NCBI GenBank assembly: GCA_001931905.2
Contig: MSJI02000606.1
Location: forward strand, 37,870-101,869
DNA: 64,000 nucleotides
From: Cladosporium sp. IMV 00045
Taxonomy: Eukaryota > Ascomycota > Dothideomycetes > Cladosporiales > Cladosporiaceae
Direction: 5' to 3'
In this document: positions 19,712 to 30,135 of the stretch, piece by piece
Layout: each line of letters starts with the position of its first letter
Position numbering within the stretch: the stretch's first letter is position 1
The notes under the pieces: generated by a model
Database searches by the model: none
Told to the model about the DNA's origin: nothing
The model's input: the letters and a program-made list of their open reading frames with translations, nothing else
Made by a program: the position numbers and the translations under genes

Positions 19712-22700
19712 ATGTCAGGCCGTGATGATGTCGACGACCGTCGACGCTTCAAAGGGCCATATACTCCGAAGAGCACCATCCCAACAATTCAAAAGTATCG
19801 AGAGGAGAAAGAGGCAAGACGTGCCCAAGCCGGAGACATCCAGGAAGAGCAGGACGAAGACACCGGTGAGGCTTTGTCTAGGAAAAGAACCGCTCAGCAG
19901 TACTGGCAGCGGGGTGATGACAACAATGAAGAAGATGGACCCAATGAGCAAGAACAAAATGAAGAGACGAACGGCGAATTGGACGGCGAGCAAAATGACA
20001 GCAAAGTCACCAACAAGGAGGAAGCCGACAGACTAGCAGAAGAGAAGGCAAACAAAGCGGCAGGAACTCCACAGGACACCTCACAAGTCGACCCCGGCGC
20101 CATCGATCCAAAGGCTCGACGGAAACGTGAGCGCAAGCACAAACACAAGCAAGAGCGCATGGAACGTGAAGTTACAGACCCAGTCACTCATCTGCCCGTA
20201 CGGATCTTCGACTTCACGGACGAGGCGCTTGAGGAAATCAACGAGAACGACCCACCGCATGGCAGCACGCCAGAGACGGCAACCGGCTATGGTGCAAAGG
20301 CTAAAACGTCCGAGCAACTGCAGAAAGAGATGCATGACATACGAAAGGGCCACCAGCAGATGAACAAACAGTTTCCGCCGCCTGAGTTCGCAGAGCTTCG
20401 GAAAGATCTGGAAGACGTAGAGAAGAAGGCCGCAACCATTGGGCTGGTGGGCACGGGCGTAGTAGTATTTTCGGTGCTTCTGCTTGACAGAATGTTGGCT
20501 GGCGAAGGCCATTCATGGGAGAGGCGAGTCTCTACCTGGACAGTACTGGGCGTTGCGGCAGCGAGTGGCATTTGGTTGCTGTTGTCTGGAGTGAAGGGAT
20601 GGATGTCCAAGCGGATCAACAGTATCTGGGACGATGAGGTCTGGGATGCCGAGAGCAGCCAGCTAGAGCTCGACAGCTCAGAGCACGATGCTGAGAGCGT
20701 CAGATGGCTCAACTCTCTCCTCGGATCCATCTGGCCGCTTGTGAATCCCGATCTCTTTATCAGCTTATCCGACACCCTTGAGGACGTCATGCAGGCTTCA
20801 CTCCCCAAGCTGGTGCGTATGGTCAGTGTGGACGATGTGGGTCAAGGTAGCGAACCGCTGCGCATCTTGGGTGTACGCTGGCTACCCACAGCTGCAGCTG
20901 CGCGTTCAGTAGATGAGAACGGTAAACTGAAAGAAGGTACCGAGTCAGGCCACAACGATCGTATGGTACCCGGGGAGGGTGTGATCGAGCGCAGCGATTC
21001 CACAGCCGAACACGAGCAGAAGGAAAAGGAAGGTAAAGAGCAGGCTCAGGCCGTGGCAGAAGGCATGGAAGCCGAGGATGGCGACTTTGTCAACCTCGAG
21101 GTCGCTTTTGCCTACCGCGCGAGATCGGACAAGAAGTCCGTGTCAAACCGCTCCAAGGACATGCATCTATACTTAGCATTCTATCTTCCCGGCAACATCA
21201 AGCTCCCCATTTGGGTTGACTTGAAAGGCGTCGTTGGCACAATGCGCATGAGGCTGCAGTTGACACCCGACCCGCCCTTCTTCGCTCTCTGCACCACCAC
21301 GTTCCTCGGCCAACCAAAGGTCCAACTGAGCTGCCAGCCTCTGTCAAAGCATGGTCTGAACATCATGGATCTTCCCCTCGTCAGCCAGTTCGTGCAGTCA
21401 TCCGTCGACGCAGCGATGGCGGAATACGTCGCGCCGAAGAGCTTGACACTGGATCTCAAGGATATGTTGGCCGGCGATGACTTCAAGAAGGACACTATCT
21501 CTCGCGGCGTTCTCGTCGTCAACATTGTTCGCGGCTACGATTTTAAGTGTGGCGATGCCGGCATTCCTTTGATCAAGGAGGGTACCGCCGATCCTTATGT
21601 CTCTGTTGGCTGGGCTAAGTTTGGTAAGCCCCTTTGGAGTACTAGGCTGCTTATGAACGAGATGGAGCCTGTTTGGCATGAGACAACCTACCTACTGGTC
21701 ACGCCCGAAGAACTCAACGTCGACGAGCGCCTGCGCGTGCAGCTATGGGACTCGGACCGCTTTTCCGCGGATGACGACCTTGGAAGAATCGAAGTCGATC
21801 TCAAGCACCTCATGAAAGACGAGAAAACCAACGGCAAGATGCACAAGCGTTGCGATGGCTTCCGCGCCCTCAAGAAAGGTGACGGCATGCCTGGCAAGCT
21901 GGACTGGGATGTCGGATACTTTTCCAAGACCCGCATTCAATCTTGTCAGATGGAACAACAAAGCTACAACCCCGAAATCCGCAGCATGGAAGCGCTCAAG
22001 AACCACGTCGACGAAGTCTGCAAGCGCAGACTGCGCGAGTCGACCATCAAGGAAGGCGGTACTGAAAAGAACGAGAAGGAACTGGAGCAGCAAAAGGCGC
22101 AGGAGCTGAAGACGACGCAAGACAACATGATCATCACCGCGCCACCGCCGGAAGGGTATCCCAGCGGCATTTTCAGCATTCAAGTCCACCAGATCACAGG
22201 CCTGGAGCTGGAGAAGCTTTCCAAGGAGGCGAGCGACAACGATTTCAAAGACGAGGAGGAAGAGAGTGGAAGCTCGCTGCCAAGCGCGTACTGCAATGTC
22301 ATCATCAACCACCGCAAAGTGTTCAAGACGCGCACGAAGCCGCAGAACGCGAAGCCGTTCTTCAATGCTGGCACTGAGCGCTTCATCCCCGACTGGAAGA
22401 ATGCTGAAGTGCACATCGGAGTTCGCGATTCCAGAGTGCATGAGGACGACCCGCTTCTGGGCATCGTGCACCTCCCACTAGGAGAAGTGTTCAAAGACCG
22501 CTCGCAAGTGGAGGGCTTCTTCCCAATCGCGGGTGGCATTGGCTTCGGCCGCATGCGCATCTCAATGGTCTGGCGCAGCGTGCAACTCAAAGCGCCCATC
22601 GAAAAACTCGGCTGGGAGTTGGGCACGCTCGAAGTGAACCCCGACTTGCACGCCTCAAACCTGCCAGAAGGCTTCGGCGACTTGCGCTTGAAGTTGCGCA

Positions 22701-23602
22701 CCAACCTCGGCTCTGGCAAAATGTACCCTACCAAAGAGTTCAACGGCTGGAAATCGCACCATGGACGCTCACACCGGCTGGCTGTGCAGAAGCGGTACGC
22801 CAGCTGCCTGTCGATCCGTTTCCGTGATAAGAAGATTATTGGCGGCAACAACGCGGCTTTCGCTGTGCTATGGCTGCGCGACATTCCAGACGAAGAGGAG
22901 CGCGAGATCGAACTGCCAGTGTGGAAGGGCGATTTCAAGCGTGCGATCGCATGCTGTCTGGACAATCCCGGTGAGAAAATCGGTAGTGTGAAGATCAAGG
23001 TCACTTTCTGGAGCGGTCTGGGCGACGCACATTCCAGCTGGGCGAGCAAAGACATGCACTTGCGGAACGTCATGGAAGTCCTAGAGACGGCGCGAGACAA
23101 CCTTGAAACCGAGGAGGCCGAAGAGGAAGCTGGAATTCTCGACGATGAAAGCGATCAGGGATCCGACAAGGGCAAAGACGACGGCGACTCGTCAACTGAC
23201 GACGATGAGGACGACGGTAAGAGCGACGCCAACAGCGTCGAGGGCCAGACGACAGTCAACAGACGCAAAGACGGAGGTCCCAAACGAGCCGGCGCGGGCG
23301 ACTTTCCAGAAAAACCGCAGGAAGACGAAGACGACGACCGCGGTTTGATGGAGCGCTTGCGTGAGCGTCGCCGCGAGCAGAAGGTCGCGCACAGGCGGCA
23401 TCGCGGTGTCATGCAGTTTAGGGTGAGTCTTTCTCCCTTGTCTTCAATGACCGATATGTGCATGACGTGAGGCTGACAAGTGATACGACAGGTTCCTCGC
23501 ACTGCTCGCTGGGCGGTGAATACCGGCGGTCGCGTGGGGGATAAGTTCACGTCTTTGTTCAAGCATCATACCAGGCAGCCTGGGCTTGAGACGGAGGTGT
23601 GA
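19712..23602 (+). CDS. mug190: C2-domain membrane protein, Mug190-like (SMP/E-Syt architecture)
   Basis: Exon 1 is 19712-23422 and exon 2 is 23492-23602 (intron 23423-23491, GTGAGT...ACAG), giving 1273 aa. The order is: an acidic/basic disordered N-terminus (1-225), two neighbouring hydrophobic segments at about 241-262 and 276-296 that could form an ER hairpin, then an SMP-like region (about 325-570) starting V-R-W-L-N-S-L-L-G-S-I-W-P. The first C2 domain is at about 605-720 with Asp-containing loops (G-T-A-D-P-Y-V, L-W-D-S-D-R). A second C2-like domain at about 840-950 seems to lack several calcium-binding Asp. The C-terminal 150 residues are acidic and then basic. This matches fungal Mug190-type and tricalbin/E-Syt-type proteins that bridge ER and other membranes and move lipids. 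The open frame begins upstream at 19700 with GTG, but the first ATG is at 19712. Confidence 0.85.
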
Positions 23603-24466
23603 TGGAGGTGGGTGTTGGAAAAGTTGGGCTTTTGTTTTGTTGATGGTGATTGGTCGTCTTTGCTTATGATCATTGGGTAATGTGCTGCTTCTTTTTGTTG
23701 CCTTTTCGCTTCTCTTTCGCTTCAGCATGGCGTCGTGGGATTAATATGACCGTAATGGGGTGGCGAAGCTGCTGTCTTCTTTCTGTCGGGGAGACGGCTT
23801 GCTAGTATGCCAATATTAAAGGACTTTTTCTTGATTTATTCGATCGAATATCTCCCTCATTGTTGGTTTCTAATGCTCCGGAGACGGAGGTCGTTTCGAG
23901 AAACGCAAATCCGTGTGAGCCTAGGCAGTCGGCAACGCAGTCCATTAGGTGGGTCTCCCGTGGTGGCCAAGCTTTGCTGTCTGACAAAGCAGAAAAGCTT
24001 GGGCGTGAGATTCTTTCGCCCGGACATTAGGTGGAGCTAAGACGAAGCGAGTGCCGTTCTACAAGTACCGTAATCTCATGTGTAACCTTGCAAATACGAG
24101 AAGAAGCTAGGAGATCCGAACATTGCTAAGATGACTTTGCAATTCGATCCAGTGAGAGCTTCTCCGTTCATCGTTCATTGCTTGCATAAGCTCCAATTTT
24201 GTCTCGGGTCTCCGCCATTGGACACTGGCCGTTTCTGTGTCGAGATGGCGGCTGACATCATCATCATCGACGAACTGTATCCGAGCACCTCCTTGACTAT
24301 TTAATCATGCGGCCCCTTCCAATGCTTCTCTGTTTAACAACTTGGATTCAACCCAGAGAGATCGCCTCACAATTCATCCATACATCAAAACTGCAAACTT
24401 CCCACTGAGCTTTGGAAACAGACACCATCACAGCATACAATCCACCACATCGCCACTGCAATTGTA
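23603..24466. other. intergenic region with promoter of the CipB-like gene
   Basis: The first 250 bases are the T-rich 3' flank of the C2 gene. The rest is the upstream region of the reductase gene. No ORF of merit. Confidence 0.6.
24298..24304 (+). promoter_or_regulatory. candidate TATA box
   Basis: TATTTAA lies about 165 bases before the ATG at 24467 and is followed by a CA-rich leader, consistent with a TATA element and a UTR of about 130 bases. It is supported by motif and position only. Confidence 0.4.
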
Positions 24467-25483
24467 ATGTCCAACCAAGCAGCGTACCTTGACGGCAAGG
24501 GCCAGACCCTCCGCGTCGCTGATGCTGAGTACCCCAAACCCAATGCCGAAGAGGTCATTGTCAAGAACCACGCCATTGCCATCAACCCGGTCGACTGGAA
24601 GATCCAAGACACCGGCATGTTCATTCAGAAGTGGCCCATCGTCCTTGGCTGCGACGTCGCCGGTGAGGTTGTTGAAGTCGGCAGCAACGTGAAACACCTT
24701 CAAAAGGGAGACCGCGTCCTCGGCCACTGCACCAGCCTTGCCACACAAGACTCCAAGAACGGTGCTTACCAGCTCTATTCTGCCACCCCCGCCGCCATCA
24801 CCGCGAAGATCCCAGACAGCGCCAGCTACAGCGAAGCCTCCGTCCTTCCGTTGGCCCTCGATACCGCAGCTGCAGGCCTCTACGGCTCCCGCACTGACGG
24901 CTTCATGGGCCTTGAGTACCCGACCCTGACGCCCACTCAAAGCGGCAAGACCCTCGTCGTCTACGGTGCCAGCTCCTCCGTCGGCGCCCTCACCATCCAG
25001 CTCGCAGTGGCATCCGGCGTCTACGTGATCGCCGTGGCTTCCGAGCGCAACCACGCTTTCTGCCGCTCCCTCGGCGCCAGCGAGACGTTCGACTACAAAT
25101 CCGCCTCCGTCGTCGACGACATCGCCAAAGCCGTCAAAGCCTCCGAGCCGCGCAACTTCATCGGCGTCTACGACGCCATCTCCAACGCCGACAGCTACAA
25201 GATCACCGTCCCGGTTCTGGAGAAGCTCGGCGCTGGAAATCTCGCCGTCACCCTGCCTGGCCCTCAGAGCGTGCCGCAGGCCGTCAAGGTTGGAAACGTC
25301 TTTGGCATCAACCCGGTCACGCACCCGGTGTGGCATTCGTACGTTCCTGAGGCGCTGCAGCAGGGTAAGCTGAAGTTCGTCCCGGAGCCGCTGGTTATTG
25401 GAAAGGGTCTGGAGAGCTTGCAGAAGGGTTGTGATGAGAACAAGAAGGGTGTTAGCGCGAAGAAGGTTGTTATTGAGCTTTGA
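24467..25483 (+). CDS. MDR-family NAD(P)H oxidoreductase, CipB/ToxD-like
   Basis: Single exon, 338 aa. It begins M-S-N-Q-A-A-Y-L and contains I-N-P-V-D-W-K-I-Q-D, W-P-I-V-L-G-C-D-V-A-G-E-V-V-E-V-G (a GroES-like domain without catalytic zinc ligands) and a Rossmann nucleotide-binding loop V-Y-G-A-S-S-S-V-G-A. The usual zinc-binding Cys and G-H-E are absent, so it belongs to the zinc-independent reductases (quinone reductase / trans-enoyl reductase group). In fungi this is the group annotated as zinc-binding oxidoreductase CipB or ToxD. Substrate is unknown; a stress or detoxification role is plausible. The coding sequence is strongly biased to C-ending codons, suggesting high expression. There is no polyketide synthase nearby to suggest a biosynthetic partner. 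Confidence 0.85.
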   Translation: MSNQAAYLDGKGQTLRVADAEYPKPNAEEVIVKNHAIAINPVDWKIQDTGMFIQKWPIVLGCDVAGEVVEVGSNVKHLQKGDRVLGHCTSLATQDSKNGAYQLYSATPAAITAKIPDSASYSEASVLPLALDTAAAGLYGSRTDGFMGLEYPTLTPTQSGKTLVVYGASSSVGALTIQLAVASGVYVIAVASERNHAFCRSLGASETFDYKSASVVDDIAKAVKASEPRNFIGVYDAISNADSYKITVPVLEKLGAGNLAVTLPGPQSVPQAVKVGNVFGINPVTHPVWHSYVPEALQQGKLKFVPEPLVIGKGLESLQKGCDENKKGVSAKKVVIEL

Positions 25484-26238
25484 GAGGTCAATGATATTGA
25501 TCCTCCTTGAACGGAATTTGACGAAATAATGGGCTGTAAAAGCAATTATTCAATGTATTGAATCGAAACAATGGAATTAAGAATCGTGAACTACACGCCT
25601 GTCATGACATCCAGCTATCATGTTAATGTCTGCACTCCACACGCTTTGTTGACTCAATGCCTGGCTAAAGCCTTTATTAATACGCTCTCTTGTCTGATTA
25701 AATGCTCTTGAGTAGTGTTATTTTCCACATGCAATCAAGAGGTAGAAGGCCTTGAACCATTTTCTCATGCCGCCTTACTTTTGTCATTGAGTGATGATGT
25801 CATTCTCGCAGCGAAGGCCCCGCGAGATCACGTGAGCAAATACTCCTGGTATGTGAATGCGATGCATCCCTCTTCTCTTGTCCCAACTCACACGCTGCAT
25901 TCAACTTGTGATACTTTTTCCCTTTCATGATTTATTTCCGCGTGACCGATTGGAAACTGAGTCTAAAACTTTTCTTACATGACTACTTCGTTTACGAAGA
26001 CAGTGCATAGCCTAGGGCGATGAGCCCCTGCGTTGCCCTCGGCGCCAGCTGCCACGTTTTTGAGCGCTTGCTTTGGTTGGACGTCTCTGTTCTCTTCTCA
26101 AATGCATCTTCAATCAATTTCAGGAGCACCACAGTTGCCCGAATCTCAGATTGATGGCGAAACTGCTTGACATTAGCCGGACGTCCCCCCAACAAGGATA
26201 GGTCGAAGTCAACGCTTCGTTAAACCCACCCACGAACA
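25484..26238. other. intergenic region
   Basis: An AT-rich 3' flank of the reductase (25490-25720), followed by the upstream region of the phosphatase gene. No gene seen. Confidence 0.6.
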
Positions 26239-27639
26239 ATGATGTATAAGGACCACTTGCCCGCATGGGTTTCCCCAAAGCGAGACAGGTATCGCTTTCT
26301 GAAAATGTTTGCTTTACTACTTGTCATTTGCTCGCTTGCGTATCTGACGTTTGGAAACGTCTTGCCACGGCGCCGGGTTTCGCAAGAACCATTACGCTTC
26401 ACCGAGGACGGATCATTCCAGATCGCCATCTTCGAGGACTTGCATTTTGGCGAGAGTATGTATCCTATTTGACCTACGTTGAGATCCAACCGAAACTGAT
26501 ACACCTCAGACGCTTGGACCGATTGGGGGCCGGAGCAAGACATCAACACGACGAAGGTCATGGATCGAGTCTTAGATACCGAGTCGGCGCAGCTCGCTGT
26601 GCTTAATGGCGATATGATTACGGGCGAGAATACATTCCTCGAGAACAGCACGCACTATGTGGATCAAGTCGTCGCACCACTTCTCGCTCGCGACTTGCCT
26701 TGGGCTTCGACATACGGTAACCACGATGGCCAGTACAACCTATCTGGCCAAGATCTCCTGGCACGGGAGCATCAATGGCCCAATGCAAGGACAACACAGA
26801 TGGTGTTTGGAGATGGCATTGGTAGCACCAATTACTACCTCCCCGTTTATCCTAGCGACTGCGCTTCTGGACGAGAGTCTTTATGCACCCCCAGTTTACT
26901 GCTTTGGTTCTTCGATGCCAGAGGCGGCTTTGAATTCCAACAACACGATGAATCAGGCATACCTGTAGCGAGGCCGAATTGGGTCGATTCTGCTGTCGTC
27001 GACTGGTTCAAGAGCACTAGCTCAAATTTAGTCAAAAGGCACGGCAAACCCATCCCTTCTCTAGCCTTCGTGCATCACCCTACCCGCGCGAGTCAAGCAC
27101 TCCAAGCCGATGGCATCGATCCCAATAAGTTCCCTGGAATCGATGATGACTGGCCTCTTGCCGGGCAAGCAGATGGCTGGTGCGAAGATGGATCCGAAGG
27201 CTGTTCCTACGGAGGACAAGACGAGCCTTTCATGAACGCTCTCGCTTCGACTGCTGGTCTGCTTGCCGTCTTCAGCGCGCACGACCACGGAGTTAGTTGG
27301 TGCACCAAATTGCATTCTAAGCCCAAAAGCATGATCATCAAAGGCAACGGTGTCAACCTATGCTTTGGTCAACACACTGGCTACGGCGGCTATGGCACGT
27401 GGGTGAGAGGCTCCCGCCAAGTCCTGGCCACGGAGGAGATGCTCGAGCATGCGGAGGTCGATACCTGGATTCGTTTGGAAAGGGGCGAAGTCATTAACTC
27501 TGTGTCGCTCAACTCTACCTATGGCGAAGATTGGTACCCGGCGAGCCCGAATCCGCATTCGACTGGACCGGGTGATGAATACTCGGGTGATGAATACTAC
27601 AGTGAATCGTCGGGCGGAAATGATGAGCTATCTCTCTGA
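26239..27639 (+). CDS. metallophosphoesterase, Dcr2-like, membrane-anchored
   Basis: Exon 1 is 26239-26455 and exon 2 is 26510-27639 (54-nt intron with GTATGT donor and CTCAG acceptor), giving 448 aa. An N-terminal signal-anchor is visible at about 21-42 (F-L-K-M-F-A-L-L-L-V-I-C). The calcineurin-like metal motifs follow in order: F-E-D-L-H-F (D-x-H equivalent, split close to the intron), N-G-D-M (G-D), Y-G-N-H-D-G (G-N-H-D), F-V-H-H-P, and S-A-H-D-H-G (G-H-x-H position). The C-terminal 40 residues are acidic, rich in Gly, Asp, Glu and Tyr, and disordered. Yeast Dcr2 and related fungal enzymes dephosphorylate proteins at the ER or in the secretory path; the substrate here is unknown. A cluster of Cys (C-E-D-G-S-E-G-C) fits an oxidising compartment. 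Confidence 0.87.
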
Positions 27640-27868
27640 ATGCAGCGACACGATGTCTAAATATTCCACGTCCTGAACGACTTGCTTCTGCATATACGAG
27701 GAGTTAATGACATTCTCAAATTCAAAAGAAAAAGCAATCTGGTGTATCCTACAAAGATGATATTGAGATCGAGATCGAATAGATTAAGTTGACGAACACC
27801 AGACCTCAGCGCTACTCGAGCGCCTTTGTTCCCATATCATTACTTGCACGGTCCGAGGCCGAAATTGA

Positions 27869-29020
27869 TCACCTCCTACCCGATCTGCTACCAGATCTGC
27901 TGCCCGGTCTGCTGCCAGGTTTGCTACCCGACCTACTAGGCAATCTACCACCTGATCTATGAGACAGTCTGGCACCCGATCTGGCACCAGATCCGCCCAA
28001 TCCTCCCGAGATCCTGCTGCCCATACGACCGAAGCTTCGTCCAACACTGTCGCCCAAATTGTTGAGCCCTTCTGCCGTATCTCTCATAGCGCTACCGAAG
28101 CGATTGCCCATGCCACCTGTGATGGAATTTGTCAGTCAATTTGGTCAACTATGTGCAATTCCATAACGGAAGGACTTACTGAATGGATTTCGCCTACGCT
28201 GCTCGGGCCTATGAGGCAATTCCCTGGGAAAACCATATGCCGTGCGAGAGCTGGATCTCTGGCGTGAAACAGAGGGTACGTCACCCGACGTGCGAGTGTT
28301 GGCCATTCTGCCAGCACTGTTGCCGCTGTGAATACTCCCCGAGCCAAGCCCGTAGACTTTTCTCAAAAGACTGGTGCTGCTGGCCCGCTCACGACTCCAG
28401 GGGTCGGCACTCCTTGATCGTCCGCGGTCTTGTGAAGCACTATGACGCGAGGGACCTGCGCTGGACGCTCTCTCACGACCGTATGCTCTGCTGGCGTCGC
28501 TTCTGCTCCTGGATCGTCGACGGTCTTGTGACGCACCATAGCGCGAAGGGCCTGCGCTGGGTGCCCTCTCATAACCGAAACCTCGACTGGTGTCGGCTCT
28601 GCTCCTCGATCTACCACGGTCATAGCCTCGATCGTATGAACTGCCGGCTCTTTCACCATATCCCCGGTCATACGCGCTACCGAAACCAGAACTCCCACGT
28701 CCTCGATCGTACGGACTGCTGCCTCTATCACCATATCCGCGATCATAGGCGCTGCCAATGCGAGACCGACTTCGTCGATCACCATACGCAGACTGGTCAT
28801 ACGATCTGCCTCGCTTATATGCACTGCTGCCGGCACGACTTCCGTAGCCTGAGCCACCACTCCCTGGACCTCCATATCCTGATCCCATGGATCTCTGTCC
28901 TCCGCGTCTGGGGCCTCTACGACCTTGCCCGTTCCAGGAGGAATGCCTCTCTTCTTCGTATACAAAAGCACGGAAGTTGGGGCCAGAGGGCCCAAAGCCA
29001 CCTCCGCTGTAGCCGTACAT
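27869..29020 (-). CDS. low-complexity Gly/Ser/Arg/Tyr-rich protein, two exons
   Basis: Exon 1 is 29020-28180 and exon 2 is 28116-27869; the intron at 28117-28179 has a GTAAGT donor and CACAG acceptor, and the phases match. The product has 362 aa, about two thirds of it G, S, R and Y. It has Y-D-R-G-Y-G-like motifs, then two copies of a 32-residue repeat (pattern S-R-S-R-x-D-x-S-R-x-x-G-x-E-R-A-x-S, then A-G-P-S-R-x-x-A-S-Q-D-R) and a third partial copy. A short amphipathic part (G-N-R-F-G-S-A-M-R-D-T-A-E-G-L) precedes a C-terminal tail of G-S-R-S/P tetrapeptides. No signal peptide, membrane helix or known domain. The composition resembles RNA-binding or condensate-forming tails, but function is unknown. 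Long overlapping ORFs in other frames are a by-product of the repeats. Confidence 0.6.
27872..27995. repeat. degenerate 12-bp minisatellite in coding sequence
   Basis: About ten head-to-tail units with a 12-base period (consensus near GATCTGCTACCA on the + strand, drifting to GATCTGGCACCA). On the minus strand they encode the G-S-R-S / G-S-R-P repeats at the end of the low-complexity protein. The units keep frame, so copy-number change would lengthen or shorten the tail without a frameshift. Confidence 0.75.
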
Positions 29021-29588
29021 GCTTCTCGATATTGTCGGTCGGTTTGATTGAGATGTTGTGGGGATGTATTGTGTAAGGTCTTGCGGATCTGATTCTGGGT
29101 TACGTTATTTCGAGAGTGAGGATCGTTGATGTGTTACATCGTGCGGAACTTTTGGGGAAGAAGTGGAATAGTGTTGCTTGTTCTTTTATACCAGGAAGAT
29201 CTATCTGGTCAATATCGCTGTCCCAGCTCTTCGCCCTCGAAATCATCTGCCGCGATGCAAGAGCTGCACTGACTCGATTCACTGCCTCCCGGTGGCGTTC
29301 TATACATCGATGTCGTAAACACTACACGAACGCACATCAGACGGACATATTGTCGAGGCATTAAAGTCAAGGTCTCTTATTGATCTGTCCGTTTAGGCAT
29401 CGTAGCTATTATAATACATACGTTTACTCATATCGACTGGTCTTGGAGGAAAAGAAGGAAGTGAGCCTCATTGAATATCGTACAAATTAATGCTACAGTA
29501 TACTAGATTCAACCAAACACCATCCACTGACAAATCATGCCATCAGTAGCAATCAATCAAAGCGTTCGCCACAAGATCATCAACCAAA
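29021..29588. other. intergenic region between the two low-complexity genes
   Basis: Upstream region of the 27869-29020 gene and downstream region of the next one. AT-rich around 29390-29520; nothing else recognised. Confidence 0.55.
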
Positions 29589-30135
29589 TCACCAGCCTGC
29601 TCTCCCAGGATAACTGCGTCTACGAGAGACGTTTCTCGACTGGAAATCGCTCGGAAATGGCGGGTAGTCACAGCCCGAACGACGGCTGGCGAACCAGCCT
29701 CCACGAGGCTTGTAGTCGGTCATCCATGATCTGCGAGAGTCATAAGAAGATCCGGACGAGCTGGAGCCGTAGGAAGAACCGTAGCCACCACTGCCGCTGA
29801 ATCTGCTGCGGAGGGAGCCGAACATGCTTGAACTGGGCGATGGGGCACCTACGTTAAGTCAGTAGAGGGTTTTGTTGCTGCGGTTTCTTGAAGCGCTTAC
29901 CTGATCGGACTGAGCGGTGGTAGTCTCCTCCTGGAACGTCATCAGCTGAAGCTCTGATTATATTGGCTTTTGGAATTGACTTACCTCCCCTACCTCCTCC
30001 GATGCCTCCATACATGCCATAGGATGCCGCGCCGTAAGGAGCAGGGCCTTTCGATTCACGTATCGGGCCCAGGTGGCCATACATACCCAGCGAAGCAGCG
30101 CCTGCTCCAGGCGGACCGTAGTTATATCTCGGCAT
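29589..30135 (-). CDS. small Gly/Ser/Tyr-rich protein, three exons with a 30-nt microexon
   Basis: Exons are 30135-29985, 29930-29901 and 29848-29589, giving 146 aa. Both introns (29931-29984 and 29849-29900) are GT-AG and leave phase 1, so the 30-base middle exon adds ten residues without shifting frame. The protein starts M-P-R-Y-N-Y-G-P-P-G-A-G and contains G-M-Y-G repeats. It then has R-F-S-G-S-G-G-Y-G-S-S-Y-G-S and ends in a basic, aromatic part (D-Y-K-P-R-G-G-W-F, S-R-R-R-S-Y-P-G-R). No domain, signal peptide or membrane helix. It lies 568 bases upstream of the other Gly/Ser/Arg/Tyr-rich gene on the same strand and shares its composition, so the two may be related in role or origin. Function is unknown. 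Confidence 0.55.

Noticed and set aside
22180..23100. 306-codon ORF antisense to the C2-domain gene
   Set aside because: Overlaps conserved C2 coding sequence; Ser/Arg-rich and without domain features.
24428..25336. 302-codon ORF antisense to the CipB-like reductase
   Set aside because: Shadow of a codon-biased gene; valine/glycine/aspartate-rich with no recognisable family.
13245..25483. secondary-metabolite gene cluster (regulators, alcohol dehydrogenase, ToxD-like reductase)
   Set aside because: No polyketide synthase, NRPS, terpene cyclase or P450; the genes are interspersed with housekeeping genes such as PAM17 and Mug190.
28183..29076. 297-codon Cys/His-rich ORF on the + strand opposite the low-complexity gene
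   Set aside because: It mirrors the Gly/Ser/Arg/Tyr repeat codons of the minus strand; C and H arise from complementary codons. No splice logic or domain.
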